This document shows positions 7,725 to 17,516 of a stretch of 64,000 nucleotides of DNA, piece after piece (positions within the stretch are counted from its first letter, which is position 1; the number at the start of each line of letters is the position of its first letter). The stretch lies in contig CAVRGL010000008.1 in assembly GCA_963720735.1 (NCBI GenBank), positions 1 through 64,000 of the forward strand. Reading direction: 5' to 3'. This DNA comes from JBBRHQ01 sp963720735 (GTDB lineage Bacteria > Actinomycetota > Thermoleophilia > Solirubrobacterales > 70-9). The notes beneath the pieces were generated by a model that saw nothing but the letters and a program-made list of their open reading frames with translations, was not told the DNA's origin and did no database searches. The position numbers and the translations under genes were made by a program.

Positions 7725-8308
7725 AGCCGGGGTCGGTGGTCAGCCGCGTCTGGCTCGTGCCGTCGGCGTTCATCGAGTAGATCTCGAAGTTGACGCCTCC
7801 GTCGCGCAGGCTGGTGAAGACGATCTTCTGGGAGTCGGGCGAGAACGAGGGCCAGCCGTCGAAGGCGGTGTTGTTGGTCAGCCGCGTCTGATTCGTCCCA
7901 TCGGCGTTCATCACGTAGATCTCCGAGTTGCCGTCGCGGGTCGAGGTGAAGGCGATCTTCTGCCCGTCGGGTGAGAAGACCGGGTAGGCGTCGGAGGCGG
8001 TGTTGCTGGTCAGCCTGGTGACGCCGCTGCCGTCGGCGTTCATCACGTAGATCTCGTCGTTGCCGTCGCGCTTCGAGGTGAAGGCGATCTTCTGGGCGGT
8101 GGGCGAGTAGGCGGGGTCGTAGTCGGAGGCCGGGTTGTTGGTCAGCCGGGTCTGGCTGGTGCCGTCGGCGAACATCGAGTAGATCTCGTCGTTGCCGTCG
8201 CGCTTCGAGGAGAAGGCGATCCGCTGGGGGGGCGGCGAGAAGGACGGATAGCTGTCGACCCCCGCAGCGTTGGTCAGCCGCGTCTGGTCCCGTGCCGTCG
8301 GCGTTCAT
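7720..8308 (-). CDS. PD40 propeller segment (end of block 2, most of block 3)
   Basis: The reading frame after a one-base deletion near 8310 gives TNAAGVDSYPSFSPPPQRIA and then four blades of propeller 3 (FADGTSQTRLTNNPASDYDP, then the VMNADGSG, MNADGTN and NFEIYSMNADG blades), reaching TTDPGYDLFGS. Unlike blocks 1 and 2, block 3 keeps RDGGVNFEIY in frame. A one-base insertion near 7710 (GGCT instead of GCT on the plus strand) then breaks the frame. The same insertion is present in block 2, but not in block 1. Confidence 0.5.
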
Positions 8309-8588
8309 CAGTAGATCTCGTCGTTGCCGTCGCGGTTCGAGTCGAAGGCGATCTGGCTCGAGTCCGGCGAGAAGGCGGGGTAGGTGTCGGAGGCCGAATT
8401 GTTGGTCAGCCGCGTCGGGTTGGTCCCGTCGGGGTTCATCGAGTAGACCTCGAGGTTGCCGTCGCGGGTCGAGGAGAAGGCGATCTTCTGCCCGTCGGGG
8501 GAGTAGGCTGGCGAACAGGTCATAGCCGGGGTCGGTGGTCAGCCGCGTCTGGCTCGTGCCGTCGGCGTTCATCGAGTAGATCTCGAAG

Positions 8589-9935
8589 TTAGCCGTCGCG
8601 CAGGCTGGTGAAGACGATCTTCTGGGAGTCGGGCGAGAACGAGGGCCAGCCGTCGAAGGCGGTGTTGTTGGTCAGCCGCGTCTGGTTCGTCCCATCGGCG
8701 TTCATCACGTAGATCTCCGAGTTGCCGTCGCGGGTCGAGGTGAAGGCGATCTTCTGCCCGTCGGGTGAGAAGACCGGGTAGGCGTCGGAGGCGGCGTTGT
8801 TGGTCAGCCTGGCGACGCCGCTGCCGTCGGCGTTCATCACGTAGATCTCGTCGTTGCCGTCGCGCTTCGAGGTGAAGGCGATCTTCTGGGCGGTGGGCGA
8901 GTAGGCGGGGTCGTAGTCGGAGGCCGGGTTGTTGGTCAGCCGGGTCTGGCTGGTGCCGTCGGCGTTCATCGAGTAGATCTCGTCGTTGCCGTCGCGCTTC
9001 GAGGAGAAGGCGATCCGCTGGGTGCCCTGAGCGGACTGTTCGACGTAGGTCACCGCTGCCGAGCAGGACGATCTGTTGCCGGCCTGGTCGGTGGCGGTAG
9101 CCCGCAGGTTGGTGGTCGAGTTGTCGGCGACCGTGACGGCGATCCCGGGGCTTGCCAGCTGGCCGGGGGTGCCGCTTGCGAGGGGCGAGCCCGAGCAGTC
9201 GGGAGTGGCGTAGATCCGCACGGTGGAGCCCGTCTCGGCGCCGCCCAGGACCTTGGGGTTGTTCTCGTTCGCGGGGGAGGACGGTGACGTTCCGGTCAGG
9301 GTCGGTGCGCTCGGGGCATGGGTGTCGACCGTGAAGCTGCGTACGGCGGGGGTGGGATCGGTGTTGCCGGCGGGGTCCGTGGCGCGAACCCGGAAGTTCT
9401 GAAAACCGTCGGGGAGCGGTGCGGAGGGTGTGTGGCTCGCGCCGGGTCCCGAGCAGGGGGCGAAGCTCGCGGCGCCGATCGCGCACTCGAAGCTCGAGCC
9501 GGGCTCGGAGGAGTGGAAGGTGAAGGTCGGTGACGGGTTTGACGTCAGCCCAGATGGACCTGAGTCGATCGTCGTCTCAGGGGGGGTGGAGTCGACCGTG
9601 TGCCAGTCCGGATAGCTGTCGGCCCCCGCAACGTTGGTCAGCCGCGTCTGTCCCGTGCCGTCGGCGTTCATCACGTAGATCTCGTCGTTGCCGTCGCGGT
9701 TCGAGTCGAAGGCGATCTGGCTCGAGTCCGGCGAGAAGGCGGGGTAGGTGTCGGAGGCCGAATTGTTGGTCAGCCGCGTCGGGTTGGTCCCGTCGGGGTT
9801 CATCGAGTAGACCTCGAGGTTGCCGTCGCGGGTCGAGGAGAAGGCGATCTTCTGCCCGTCGGGGGAGTAGCTGCCGAACAGGTCATAGCCGGGGTCGGTG
9901 GTCAGCCGCGTCTGGCTCGTGCCGTCGGCGTTCAT
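8589..9935 (-). CDS. PD40 blades, Ig-like insert and second propeller start
   Basis: This is the open continuation of the large secreted protein. It begins inside propeller 1 (MNADGTSQTRLTTDPGYD), completes that propeller to DSYPDWHTVD, then passes through two Ig-like modules. The first (TPPETTIDSGPSGLT...FRVRATDPAGNTDPTP) is the same module type found in the beta-helix proteins at 43-48 kb. The second is a bacterial Ig-like unit (ETGSTVRIYATPDCSG...LRATATDQAGN). Propeller 2 then starts at QRIAFSSKRDG. Frame is lost at 8587, where block 2 carries a five-base net deletion relative to block 3, creating a stop. It is unlikely to be an independent gene because it lacks a signal peptide and translation start. 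Confidence 0.6.
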   Translation of the reverse strand: MNADGTSQTRLTTDPGYDLFGSYSPDGQKIAFSSTRDGNLEVYSMNPDGTNPTRLTNNSASDTYPAFSPDSSQIAFDSNRDGNDEIYVMNADGTGQTRLTNVAGADSYPDWHTVDSTPPETTIDSGPSGLTSNPSPTFTFHSSEPGSSFECAIGAASFAPCSGPGASHTPSAPLPDGFQNFRVRATDPAGNTDPTPAVRSFTVDTHAPSAPTLTGTSPSSPANENNPKVLGGAETGSTVRIYATPDCSGSPLASGTPGQLASPGIAVTVADNSTTNLRATATDQAGNRSSCSAAVTYVEQSAQGTQRIAFSSKRDGNDEIYSMNADGTSQTRLTNNPASDYDPAYSPTAQKIAFTSKRDGNDEIYVMNADGSGVARLTNNAASDAYPVFSPDGQKIAFTSTRDGNSEIYVMNADGTNQTRLTNNTAFDGWPSFSPDSQKIVFTSLRDG

Positions 9936-10996
9936 CGAGTAGATCTCGAAGTTGAGCCTCCGTCGCGCAGGCTGGTGAAGACGATCTTCTGGGAGTCGGG
10001 CGAGAACGAGGGCCAGCCGTCGAAGGCGGTGTTGTTGGTCAGCCGCGTCTGATTCGTCCCATCGGCGTTCATCACGTAGATCTCCGAGTTGCCGTCCCGG
10101 GTCGAGGTGAAGGCGATCTTCTGCCCGTCGGGTGAGAAGACCGGGTAGGCGTCGGAGGCGTTGTTGCTGGTCAGCCTGGTGACGCCGCTGCCGTCGGCGT
10201 TCATCACGTAGATCTCGTCGTTGCCGTCGCGCTTCGAGGTGAAGGCGATCTTCTGGGCGGTGGGCGAGTAGGCGGGGTCGTAGTCGGAGGCCGGGTTGTT
10301 GGTGAGCCGGGTCGGGCTCGTGCCGTCGGCGTACATCGAGTAGATCTCGTCGTTGCCGTCGCGCTTCGAGGAGAAGGCGATCTTCGAGTTTGGCGTCGGC
10401 GGTGGGGGATTCCCGTCTGTAACCCGCACCATCTTCGAGACCGACGGCACGCCGTTGGAGTCGATCAGGAACAGCATGTAGTAGCCCGGAGGAGCGATGT
10501 TGGCGTTGGCCGGGGCGGTCGCGTTGATCGCCCCCACACCGGTGGTGGTTGAGAGCGGCACGTAGCGCTGCTCCATGTTGACCGAGTGGGTGACGGCCCC
10601 GAGCCTCACCAGGGCGACCTTTCTGATCGAGGCCGGATCGGGCGTCGAGATCGAGAAGGGCGAGTTATAGGTGACCTCGCTCGGGGCGGCCGTGATCTGG
10701 GGACGCGGTGCCAGTTCGCCAGAGCCGTCCTTCTTGAACAGGTAGGGCGGCGAGAAGACCTGGCCGTTCTTGGCCAGATAGCCCACCTGGTCGCAGGTTC
10801 CGCAAATGCCGCCTCCGGCCGAGAGCACCCGTCCGTCGGGCAGGAGCAGGGCGGTGGAGTGATACTGGCGGGTGACCTGCTCGGCGGCGAGCGTCGTCCA
10901 CTTGCCGGTCGCCGGGTCCCAGTCCTCGGCGTTGTAGACGCCGTTGTTGAGATCGACGAGTGGCGCTCCCGAGGAGTTTCCACCCGTGGCCAGCAC
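9932..10996 (-). CDS. copper radical oxidase C-terminal part (DUF1929) plus first PD40 blades
   Basis: This is a continuation of the oxidase in the next frame, beginning at VLATGGNSSG. It has VTRQYHSTALLLPDGRVLSA, where Tyr-His match the axial Tyr495 and His496 of galactose oxidase. It also has VTHSVNMEQRYVPL, where His matches His581. All five copper-site residues are therefore present across the two segments. The DUF1929 beta-sandwich ends near VSKMVRVTDGNPPPPTP. Three complete PD40 blades follow (IAFTSKRDGNDEIYVMNADG pattern) and part of a fourth, before a one-base deletion at RDGG shifts the frame at about 9955. Confidence 0.75.
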   Translation of the reverse strand: MLATGGNSSGAPLVDLNNGVYNAEDWDPATGKWTTLAAEQVTRQYHSTALLLPDGRVLSAGGGICGTCDQVGYLAKNGQVFSPPYLFKKDGSGELAPRPQITAAPSEVTYNSPFSISTPDPASIRKVALVRLGAVTHSVNMEQRYVPLSTTTGVGAINATAPANANIAPPGYYMLFLIDSNGVPSVSKMVRVTDGNPPPPTPNSKIAFSSKRDGNDEIYSMYADGTSPTRLTNNPASDYDPAYSPTAQKIAFTSKRDGNDEIYVMNADGSGVTRLTSNNASDAYPVFSPDGQKIAFTSTRDGNSEIYVMNADGTNQTRLTNNTAFDGWPSFSPDSQKIVFTSLRDGGSTSRSTR

Positions 10997-12029
10997 CGAT
11001 CCCGTCGGCGAGCACCGTGAGGTTGAACTGACGGCGGCCGAAGGCCATCGGGTCCGGGGTGCTGACCTGCGGGGTCTGGCCGTTGAGGTTGATCACCCGC
11101 GCGGTCTGCAGCGAGAGGCCGCCGCCGGCGACGAGGATCTTGCCGATGTCGTACAGCGCGTGACTTCCGTAGTCGCGACCGGAGGTGTCACGAGGACCAA
11201 GCGTCTGCCAAGAGCCCCCGCCTGTCGTGTCGAGACTGCGCATCGTCGGGTCGGGCCCCGAGTAGAAGGCCTGTCCGTTGGGGGCGACGTCGATCCATGG
11301 GTACAGCGGAAGGTCCAGCGAGGCGGTGCTGAGCGGGCGCAGGGTCCCGTCCGTTCGGCGGACCTCGGGAATCGGGGGGCCTCCCGAGGTGATCAGGGTC
11401 TCGCCGTTGCTGAGCGGGGTGACGCTCGGATACCAGCGGCCGGCGTACATCGTCGGCCCGAGGCTCCAGGTATTGGTGCTGGGATCGAAGATGTGCGTTT
11501 GGGGGATCCCGTTGAGCTGCTGGTCCTTGTTTCCGCCGGCGACGAAGATCGAGCCGTCCATCAAGTGCGCGAGCCCGCTGCAGAAGATGTTGAAGCCGGT
11601 GGTCACGTTAACTGGGGTCTGCGAGCCCGTATTCGGATCCCAGACGGTGGCCCGGGTGTGATCCTGCACCGGATAGCTCTCCGTGGCGTGATCCCCGACG
11701 GAGTCGTAGGCGAGCACCTTCCCATTTGGCAGGAGCGCCGTGAACACGGGGACGACCGGCCAGTCGACCACCGGTCCCCACTGCCCGACCTGTCCGGGAT
11801 CTGGGCTGACCGCAGCCGCGGCGCTCGCCGCGTCGGAGGAACTGGCGGCCTTGGTTTGGCTGTTGAGCTGTCGCTCCTGCGTCGGCGAGAGGATCACCGA
11901 GTCCTCGTCGTTGTGGGCCGGCACGGTGCTGACCGACGGCTGGTGCGCGGGCGCCGCGGCGGGCGCGACCGCAGCCGCGGCCAGCACGGTGATCGAAGCG
12001 AGCATGGAGGCGAAGGAGCGTGGAGCCAT
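10990..12029 (-). CDS. galactose oxidase-like protein, signal peptide and Kelch part
   Basis: The ATG at 12029 gives MAPRSFASMLASITVLAAAA, a Sec signal peptide with AxA sites near residue 28. Kelch-like blades follow. Two catalytic residues of the AA5 copper radical oxidases can be located: the cross-linking Cys in GFNIFCSGLAHLMDG (Cys150; compare galactose oxidase Cys228) and its Tyr partner in MYAGRWYPSVTPL (Tyr200; compare Tyr272). The open frame is lost near 11000, where an extra base in a GGG run (complement CCC) turns the expected LADGSVLATGG into LADGIGAG. The continuation is intact in the next frame. Galactose oxidases convert primary alcohols or aldehydes with O2 and release H2O2; the substrate here is unknown. 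Confidence 0.75.
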
Positions 12030-12233
12030 ATGCCAGGGAGACAGGTCCGTTATTGAGAGTCGCGCAGCCCCCACGGCGCGCCATGACTATATGCGGGACG
12101 CGCCCGGTCGTAAAGGGTGGCTGCTGATCTGGCCGGCCCCTGGCCGGGCCCGACCGCGGCTAAAGCCGCCCGGGATGGAAGTCGATGCGTGACCAGACGT
12201 TGATGGACCGTCCCCGTCCGGAGGAGGTGTCAG

Positions 12234-12347
12234 GTGATCGGTTTCGTCGCACTCGGCATCGTGATGCTCATCTGGGTCCTTACTTGGGAACGTGCTGACG
12301 AGCCCGAAATTCCGCGGAAGCGGCGGATAGGTTGGCGCCGTGGATGA
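12234..12347 (+). CDS. 37-residue single-pass membrane protein
   Basis: The GTG start is preceded by GAGGAGG at 12221-12227, a strong ribosome binding site. The product MIGFVALGIVMLIWVLTWER is one hydrophobic helix, followed by a basic tail ending KRRIGWRRG. Its TGA (12345-12347) lies inside the start of the next gene, so the two overlap by eight bases and are probably co-translated. The N-out/C-in topology suggested by the positive tail is inference. The function is unknown. Confidence 0.5.
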   Translation: MIGFVALGIVMLIWVLTWERADEPEIPRKRRIGWRRG

Positions 12348-12801
12348 CCGCCGCACGATCTGGCTGCTCGTCCTGGGAGGACTGGCCTTCATCATCGGCG
12401 TGATCGCGCTGTTCATCGCGATCGACGCCAACAACAACTCAACCAGCGATGAGGACCTGACAAAGACGGTCAGGTCCGAGATCCAAAGCCAGGTGCCGCA
12501 GCTTCAGACGGCGCTCTCGGACCAGAGCCGGAAGGTGGCCGCCGGGCTCCGCCAGGCCGCCAGGGCCGGTGCCCGGCTGAAGGGGAGCCAGGCCGTCACC
12601 CAGGGAGATCTCAACAAGCTCTCCGGCCAGCTGAAGGCGATGCGCAATCAGGTGAATCACCTCTCTCGCGAGGTCAACGGCCTCACCGACAACGTCAACG
12701 CCCTGCAGAACCAGCAGAACCGCACCCGCGACACGATCGCGACCCTGACCCGCAGGGTCAACCGGCTGCAGGTCCAGGTTCAGAACAAGAAGAACAAGTA
12801 G
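12340..12801 (+). CDS. membrane-anchored coiled-coil protein
   Basis: The 153-residue product starts at GTG. After MDDRRT comes one transmembrane helix (WLLVLGGLAFIIGVIALFIA, about residues 8-29). The remainder (about 38-150) is a long coiled coil with heptad patterns such as LSGQLKAMRNQVNHLSREVN and TLTRRVNRLQVQVQ, finishing in NKKNK. It overlaps the small upstream gene by eight bases and precedes two receptor kinases. Such proteins often act as scaffolds or envelope spacers; no specific function is evident. Confidence 0.7.
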   Translation: MDDRRTIWLLVLGGLAFIIGVIALFIAIDANNNSTSDEDLTKTVRSEIQSQVPQLQTALSDQSRKVAAGLRQAARAGARLKGSQAVTQGDLNKLSGQLKAMRNQVNHLSREVNGLTDNVNALQNQQNRTRDTIATLTRRVNRLQVQVQNKKNK

Positions 12802-12895
12802 GGCGCGGCGCCCGCCGGGCGTGGTCTCGAGGCTGCGGTTACCCGGGAGCATTCTGCGACCATCCCGGCCGTGAAGGCACGGCCGCGGACCCTGG

Positions 12896-14374
12896 ATGGC
12901 TGAGCTCGAGCAGGGGGCCCTCTTCGCGGGCTACCGGATCGGGCAGGTCCTGGGACGCGGCGGCATGGGCGTCGTCTACGAGGCAACCGAGATCGCCCTG
13001 GACCGGCGGGTCGCCCTGAAGCTGATCGCCGCCGACGCGGCCCGCGACGAGGCCTTCCGGGAGCAGTTCGAGCGCGAGTCGCGGGTCGCCGCCAAGGTCG
13101 ACGATCCGCACGTGATCCCGATCTACACGGTCGGTCGCGAGGGGGAGGCGTTGTTCATCGCGATGCGGCTCGTCCCCGGCCGCGACCTCGGCGAGAAGCT
13201 CGCGGGCCGCAGGCTCGAGCCGGCGGAGGCAGCGCGGCTGATCAGCCAGGTCGCCGATGGGCTGGACGCGATTCACGAGGCCGGGTTGATCCATCGCGAC
13301 GTGAAGCCGTCGAACATCCTGCTGGCGGGCGGAGACGGCGACGAGCACGCCTACGTCGCCGACTTCGGGCTCGCCAAGCAGGCGGCCACGAGCAGCGGGC
13401 TGACCCGCCGAGGCAGAGTGGTCGGAACCATCGACTACGTCTCCCCCGAGCAGATCGAGCAGCGCCAGGTGGACGCCCGAGCCGACGTCTACTCGCTGGG
13501 ATGCGTTCTCTACAAGTCGCTGACCGGGCGGGTCCCGTTCGAGCGAGACAGCGACGCGGCGAAGCTCTGGGCTCATGTCCACGAAGAGCCGCGGCCGCCA
13601 TCCGCCCTCGGCGGGGTGCCGGGTGATTTCGACCAGGTGATCGAGCGCGCCCTGGCCAAGCGCCCCGAGGACCGCTATCCCTCGGCGGGCGATCTCGGCC
13701 GCGCGGCGCTCGCCGCCGCCGCGGGCCGCGAGGTGACAGCATCGGAGCGCTGGGTCGCGACCGGTGTGGCCGCCGGGGAGGCGCCCCGGCTGATGCTCGA
13801 GAACCAGGAGGGATCGACCGGCGATCTGGCACGCCGCTATGCCCATGACGAGCTGACGCCGCGCCTGGGGGCGCGGGGTCCAGGCTCGCGCCGGCGGGGC
13901 TTCCGGGTGCCGCGGGCGGTGGTCTTCGCACTGATCGGCGCCGCCGTCGGCTTCGGGGTCTTCCTGATCGAGCGCCCCGGGGACTCGGGGCCCTCGCCAC
14001 AGCTGAAGCGGCTGATCGGCCGCGCCGATGAGATCTGCACGGAGAGCCGGGTCCGCTTCAACGAGGCCGCCTCGCGGCGGGTCGAGACGTTCGAGCAGGC
14101 CGCTCGCCAGGTGGAGCACCAGCATGCCGTCTCGGTCTCGGCGCTGCGCCAGCTTCGCCGGCTCAACGCGCCTCCCGAGGTTGCCGGCGAGTGGTCGGGC
14201 TACCTGCATCTGAGGGAGGTCCAGATCAGCCGTCTCGAGCAGGCCCGCAAGGCGGCCCTGGGGGGGAACAACCTCGCCTACCAGCGGGCTCAGCGCAAGC
14301 TGGCGGAGGGCCGGCGCATCCGCTTCGAGGCGGCGCGACGGGTGGGTCTTCGGCAGTGCAGCCGGGGGGCGTGA
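12896..14374 (+). CDS. transmembrane Ser/Thr protein kinase, PknB type
   Basis: A 492-residue receptor kinase. The kinase domain spans about 13-275: glycine loop LGRGGMGVVYEA (19-30), ATP-binding Lys42 (VALKL), catalytic loop HRDVKPSN (133-140), DFG at 156-158, activation segment ending in SPEQ, and the ADVYSLGCVLY helix. A juxtamembrane linker leads to one transmembrane helix at about 341-358 and an external domain of about 130 residues. That domain is bracketed by cysteines at 381 and 488. The same ectodomain type is found in the adjacent kinase. It should phosphorylate cytoplasmic targets in response to an external signal; neither is known. Confidence 0.9.
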   Translation: MAELEQGALFAGYRIGQVLGRGGMGVVYEATEIALDRRVALKLIAADAARDEAFREQFERESRVAAKVDDPHVIPIYTVGREGEALFIAMRLVPGRDLGEKLAGRRLEPAEAARLISQVADGLDAIHEAGLIHRDVKPSNILLAGGDGDEHAYVADFGLAKQAATSSGLTRRGRVVGTIDYVSPEQIEQRQVDARADVYSLGCVLYKSLTGRVPFERDSDAAKLWAHVHEEPRPPSALGGVPGDFDQVIERALAKRPEDRYPSAGDLGRAALAAAAGREVTASERWVATGVAAGEAPRLMLENQEGSTGDLARRYAHDELTPRLGARGPGSRRRGFRVPRAVVFALIGAAVGFGVFLIERPGDSGPSPQLKRLIGRADEICTESRVRFNEAASRRVETFEQAARQVEHQHAVSVSALRQLRRLNAPPEVAGEWSGYLHLREVQISRLEQARKAALGGNNLAYQRAQRKLAEGRRIRFEAARRVGLRQCSRGA

Positions 14375-14429
14375 GTGCCGGGGCAACTGGCGCCCGGAGG
14401 CCTCGGGGGCCGAGGCTAGTGTGTAGCCC

Positions 14430-16028
<1,599 letters not shown>

Positions 16029-16412
16029 TCAGCGCCGCGACAGCCAGGCGAACCCGGCTGCCATCGAGAGGTTCGCGACCCCGGCGAGCCAGAGGCCGGC
16101 CTTGGCCCCCGGACGGCTGATCGCCGGGGAGCGCGCCCAGAGCGCGTCGGTCGCGATCTCGGTTCCCCGCAGCCAGGCGAGTGCCCACCAGTCGCGAGGC
16201 TCGCCGCGACGCGCCGCGACCGCATGGGCTGCGGCGAAGGTCAGCCACACCGGGCCGGAACGCCGGAACAGGTGGGTCGCCTCGGGGGTCGGCTCGTCGT
16301 GGCCGATCATCCGCAGGGTCGCCTCCGGCGCGGCGATCGCGGCGGTGCCTAGCACCAGGTCGAAGGCGATCATGTTGCGGTTGGTCTGCCGCAGGGCCTG
16401 CTCGAGGGTCAT
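16029..16412 (-). CDS. small hypothetical membrane protein
   Basis: From the ATG at 16412 (MTLEQALRQTNRNMIAFDLV) the product is 127 residues. Three or four moderately hydrophobic helices are visible (IAFDLVLGTAAIAA, VWLTFAAAHAVAA, WWALAWLRGTEIATDAL, LWLAGVANLSMAAGFAWL). The frame also extends six codons upstream to 16430. I do not recognise the family. It lies tail to tail with the second kinase, the stops being adjacent, and nothing links it to a pathway. Confidence 0.6.
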   Translation of the reverse strand: MTLEQALRQTNRNMIAFDLVLGTAAIAAPEATLRMIGHDEPTPEATHLFRRSGPVWLTFAAAHAVAARRGEPRDWWALAWLRGTEIATDALWARSPAISRPGAKAGLWLAGVANLSMAAGFAWLSRR

Positions 16413-16505
16413 TGCCGCCCATCCAACCACACGCGCCGCCTTGCACGAGCCCCTTCAGCGGATCGGCTAGAAGGGAAAGCCGCGACCGGGGCGAAATCCA
16501 CCGCC

Positions 16506-17375
16506 GTGACCCGGACCGCGACAAAGGCGCTCCCCGAGCGCAAGAGCCTCTCCGTCTACATCACCGAACGCTTCGAGGAGTTCTCACGCTCGCAGAAGGA
16601 CGTCGCCCGCTACATCGTCGACCACCTCGACGAGGCAGCCTTCCTGACCGCCGAGGAGCTGGCCCGGCGGGCCAGTACCTCCTCCTCGACCGTGGTGCGC
16701 TTCTCCCAGGCCCTCGGCTTCGAGGGGTATCCCGAGCTTCAGCAGGCGGCGATCGAGGAGTACCGCACCACCACCGCCAACGGCGGCGGTCAGAGCAAGG
16801 GCAAGGACTCCGACGGGCCGCTCTTCGCCTTCGACCACTCCGAATTCGAGGCGTCCCTGGGTGCCGACCATGCCAACCTCGAGGAGACCGCGCGCAACCT
16901 GACCCGGGAGCAGATCGAGGCCTCTGTCTCGGCCCTCGCCACCGCTCATCGGGTGGTGATCGTCGGGGTCGACCAGATGGCCTTCTTCGCCAGCTACCTG
17001 CGCCACATGCTGAGCCTACTCGACATCCGCGCCGAGATCGTCGCCAGCACCGGTGGGGAGTCGCTGCAGCGCCTCGGCCGGATCGACGAGGACACCCTGG
17101 TGATCGCCCTCTCCGCCGGCCGCGCCCACCCGCTGCTGCAGCGGGCGATGAAGCTGGCGCTGCATCGCCGCGCCCGCACCCTGGCGATCTCCGACGCGAC
17201 CCTCTCGGAGGTCGGGGAGCACGCCGAGCTGACCCTCTACTTCTCCTCGAACAGCCCCTCCTACGCTCGCTCGAACACCGCCCTGATGGCGCTCGTGCAG
17301 GCGATCGCCCACGGTGTCTACGCCCGTGACGAAGCGGCCCACCGTGACCGGATCCGCGCCTACAAGCTGAAGTAA
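16506..17375 (+). CDS. MurR/RpiR family transcriptional regulator
   Basis: A 289-residue regulator with a GTG start. The N-terminal helix-turn-helix (about 15-85) includes FSRSQKDVARYIVDHLDEAA and RASTSSSTVVRFSQALGF, the RpiR recognition helix. The C-terminal SIS domain (about 125-265) binds sugar phosphates in this family (VVIVGVDQMAFFASYL, LVIALSAGRAHPLLQRAM). Family members control amino-sugar or sugar-phosphate genes. Here no sugar operon is adjacent; the next genes make pyridoxal phosphate, so the target is unclear. A strong terminator follows, so it is transcribed alone. Confidence 0.85.
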   Translation: MTRTATKALPERKSLSVYITERFEEFSRSQKDVARYIVDHLDEAAFLTAEELARRASTSSSTVVRFSQALGFEGYPELQQAAIEEYRTTTANGGGQSKGKDSDGPLFAFDHSEFEASLGADHANLEETARNLTREQIEASVSALATAHRVVIVGVDQMAFFASYLRHMLSLLDIRAEIVASTGGESLQRLGRIDEDTLVIALSAGRAHPLLQRAMKLALHRRARTLAISDATLSEVGEHAELTLYFSSNSPSYARSNTALMALVQAIAHGVYARDEAAHRDRIRAYKLK

Positions 17376-17404
17376 TCCCGACAATCGCCCATACCGAGCC
17401 AGGC

Positions 17405-17431
17405 GAAGGGGCCCGCAACGCGGGCCCCTTC
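17405..17431 (+). terminator. strong hairpin terminator after the RpiR gene
   Basis: A perfect 12 bp stem (17405-17416 with 17420-17431) closes on the three-base loop AAC. It is very GC-rich, ends in CTTC, and has no long T tract, which is usual for this GC content. It lies 30 bases after the regulator's stop and before pdxS, insulating the two. Confidence 0.75.
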
Positions 17432-17516
17432 GTCATCCCGCGCGGCGGGAGAGCCCGAGAAGGAGGCTCAGCGCCATCGCCGCGGCCCGGGCCGCTCGCC
17501 TTCTATATTTGTCGCC

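Larger units (their letters stand above)
7434..10387 (-). repeat. three near-identical 792 bp repeat blocks (six 132 bp PD40 units each)
   Basis: The same landmark (the QKIVFTSLRDG codons) recurs at about 7811, 8604 and 9972. The first spacing of 793 bases equals six blades of 44 codons. The second, 1368, equals one block plus a 576-base Ig insert. At matching positions the blocks differ by only scattered bases and small indels, indicating recent duplication of a whole propeller. The blades within a block differ from each other far more than corresponding blades of different blocks. Confidence 0.85.
7419..12029 (-). pseudogene. secreted copper radical oxidase (AA5) fused to three PD40 propellers, with frameshifts
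   Basis: Read as one gene, this encodes roughly 1,530 residues. The parts are a signal peptide; a galactose-oxidase/glyoxal-oxidase-like Kelch domain plus DUF1929 domain (about residues 85-540); propeller 1 (9603-10387); an insert with two Ig-like modules (9021-9602); propeller 2 (8226-9020); and propeller 3 (7434-8225), ending in DWKLLGSP. Each propeller is six PD40/TolB blades of 44 residues. Single-base or small indels interrupt the frame near 11000, 9955, 8587, 8510, 8310 and 7720. The whole would be exported. The indels may be real decay or errors caused by near-identical repeats. The open segments are listed separately. Confidence 0.65.

Noticed and set aside
7434..10387. Possible CRISPR array because of regular repeats
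   Set aside because: Units are 132 bp protein-coding blades without unique spacers of equal length, and no cas genes are present.
16506..17375. Regulator of the pdxST operon
   Set aside because: A strong terminator separates them, and MurR/RpiR proteins usually sense sugar phosphates; no operator evidence was seen.
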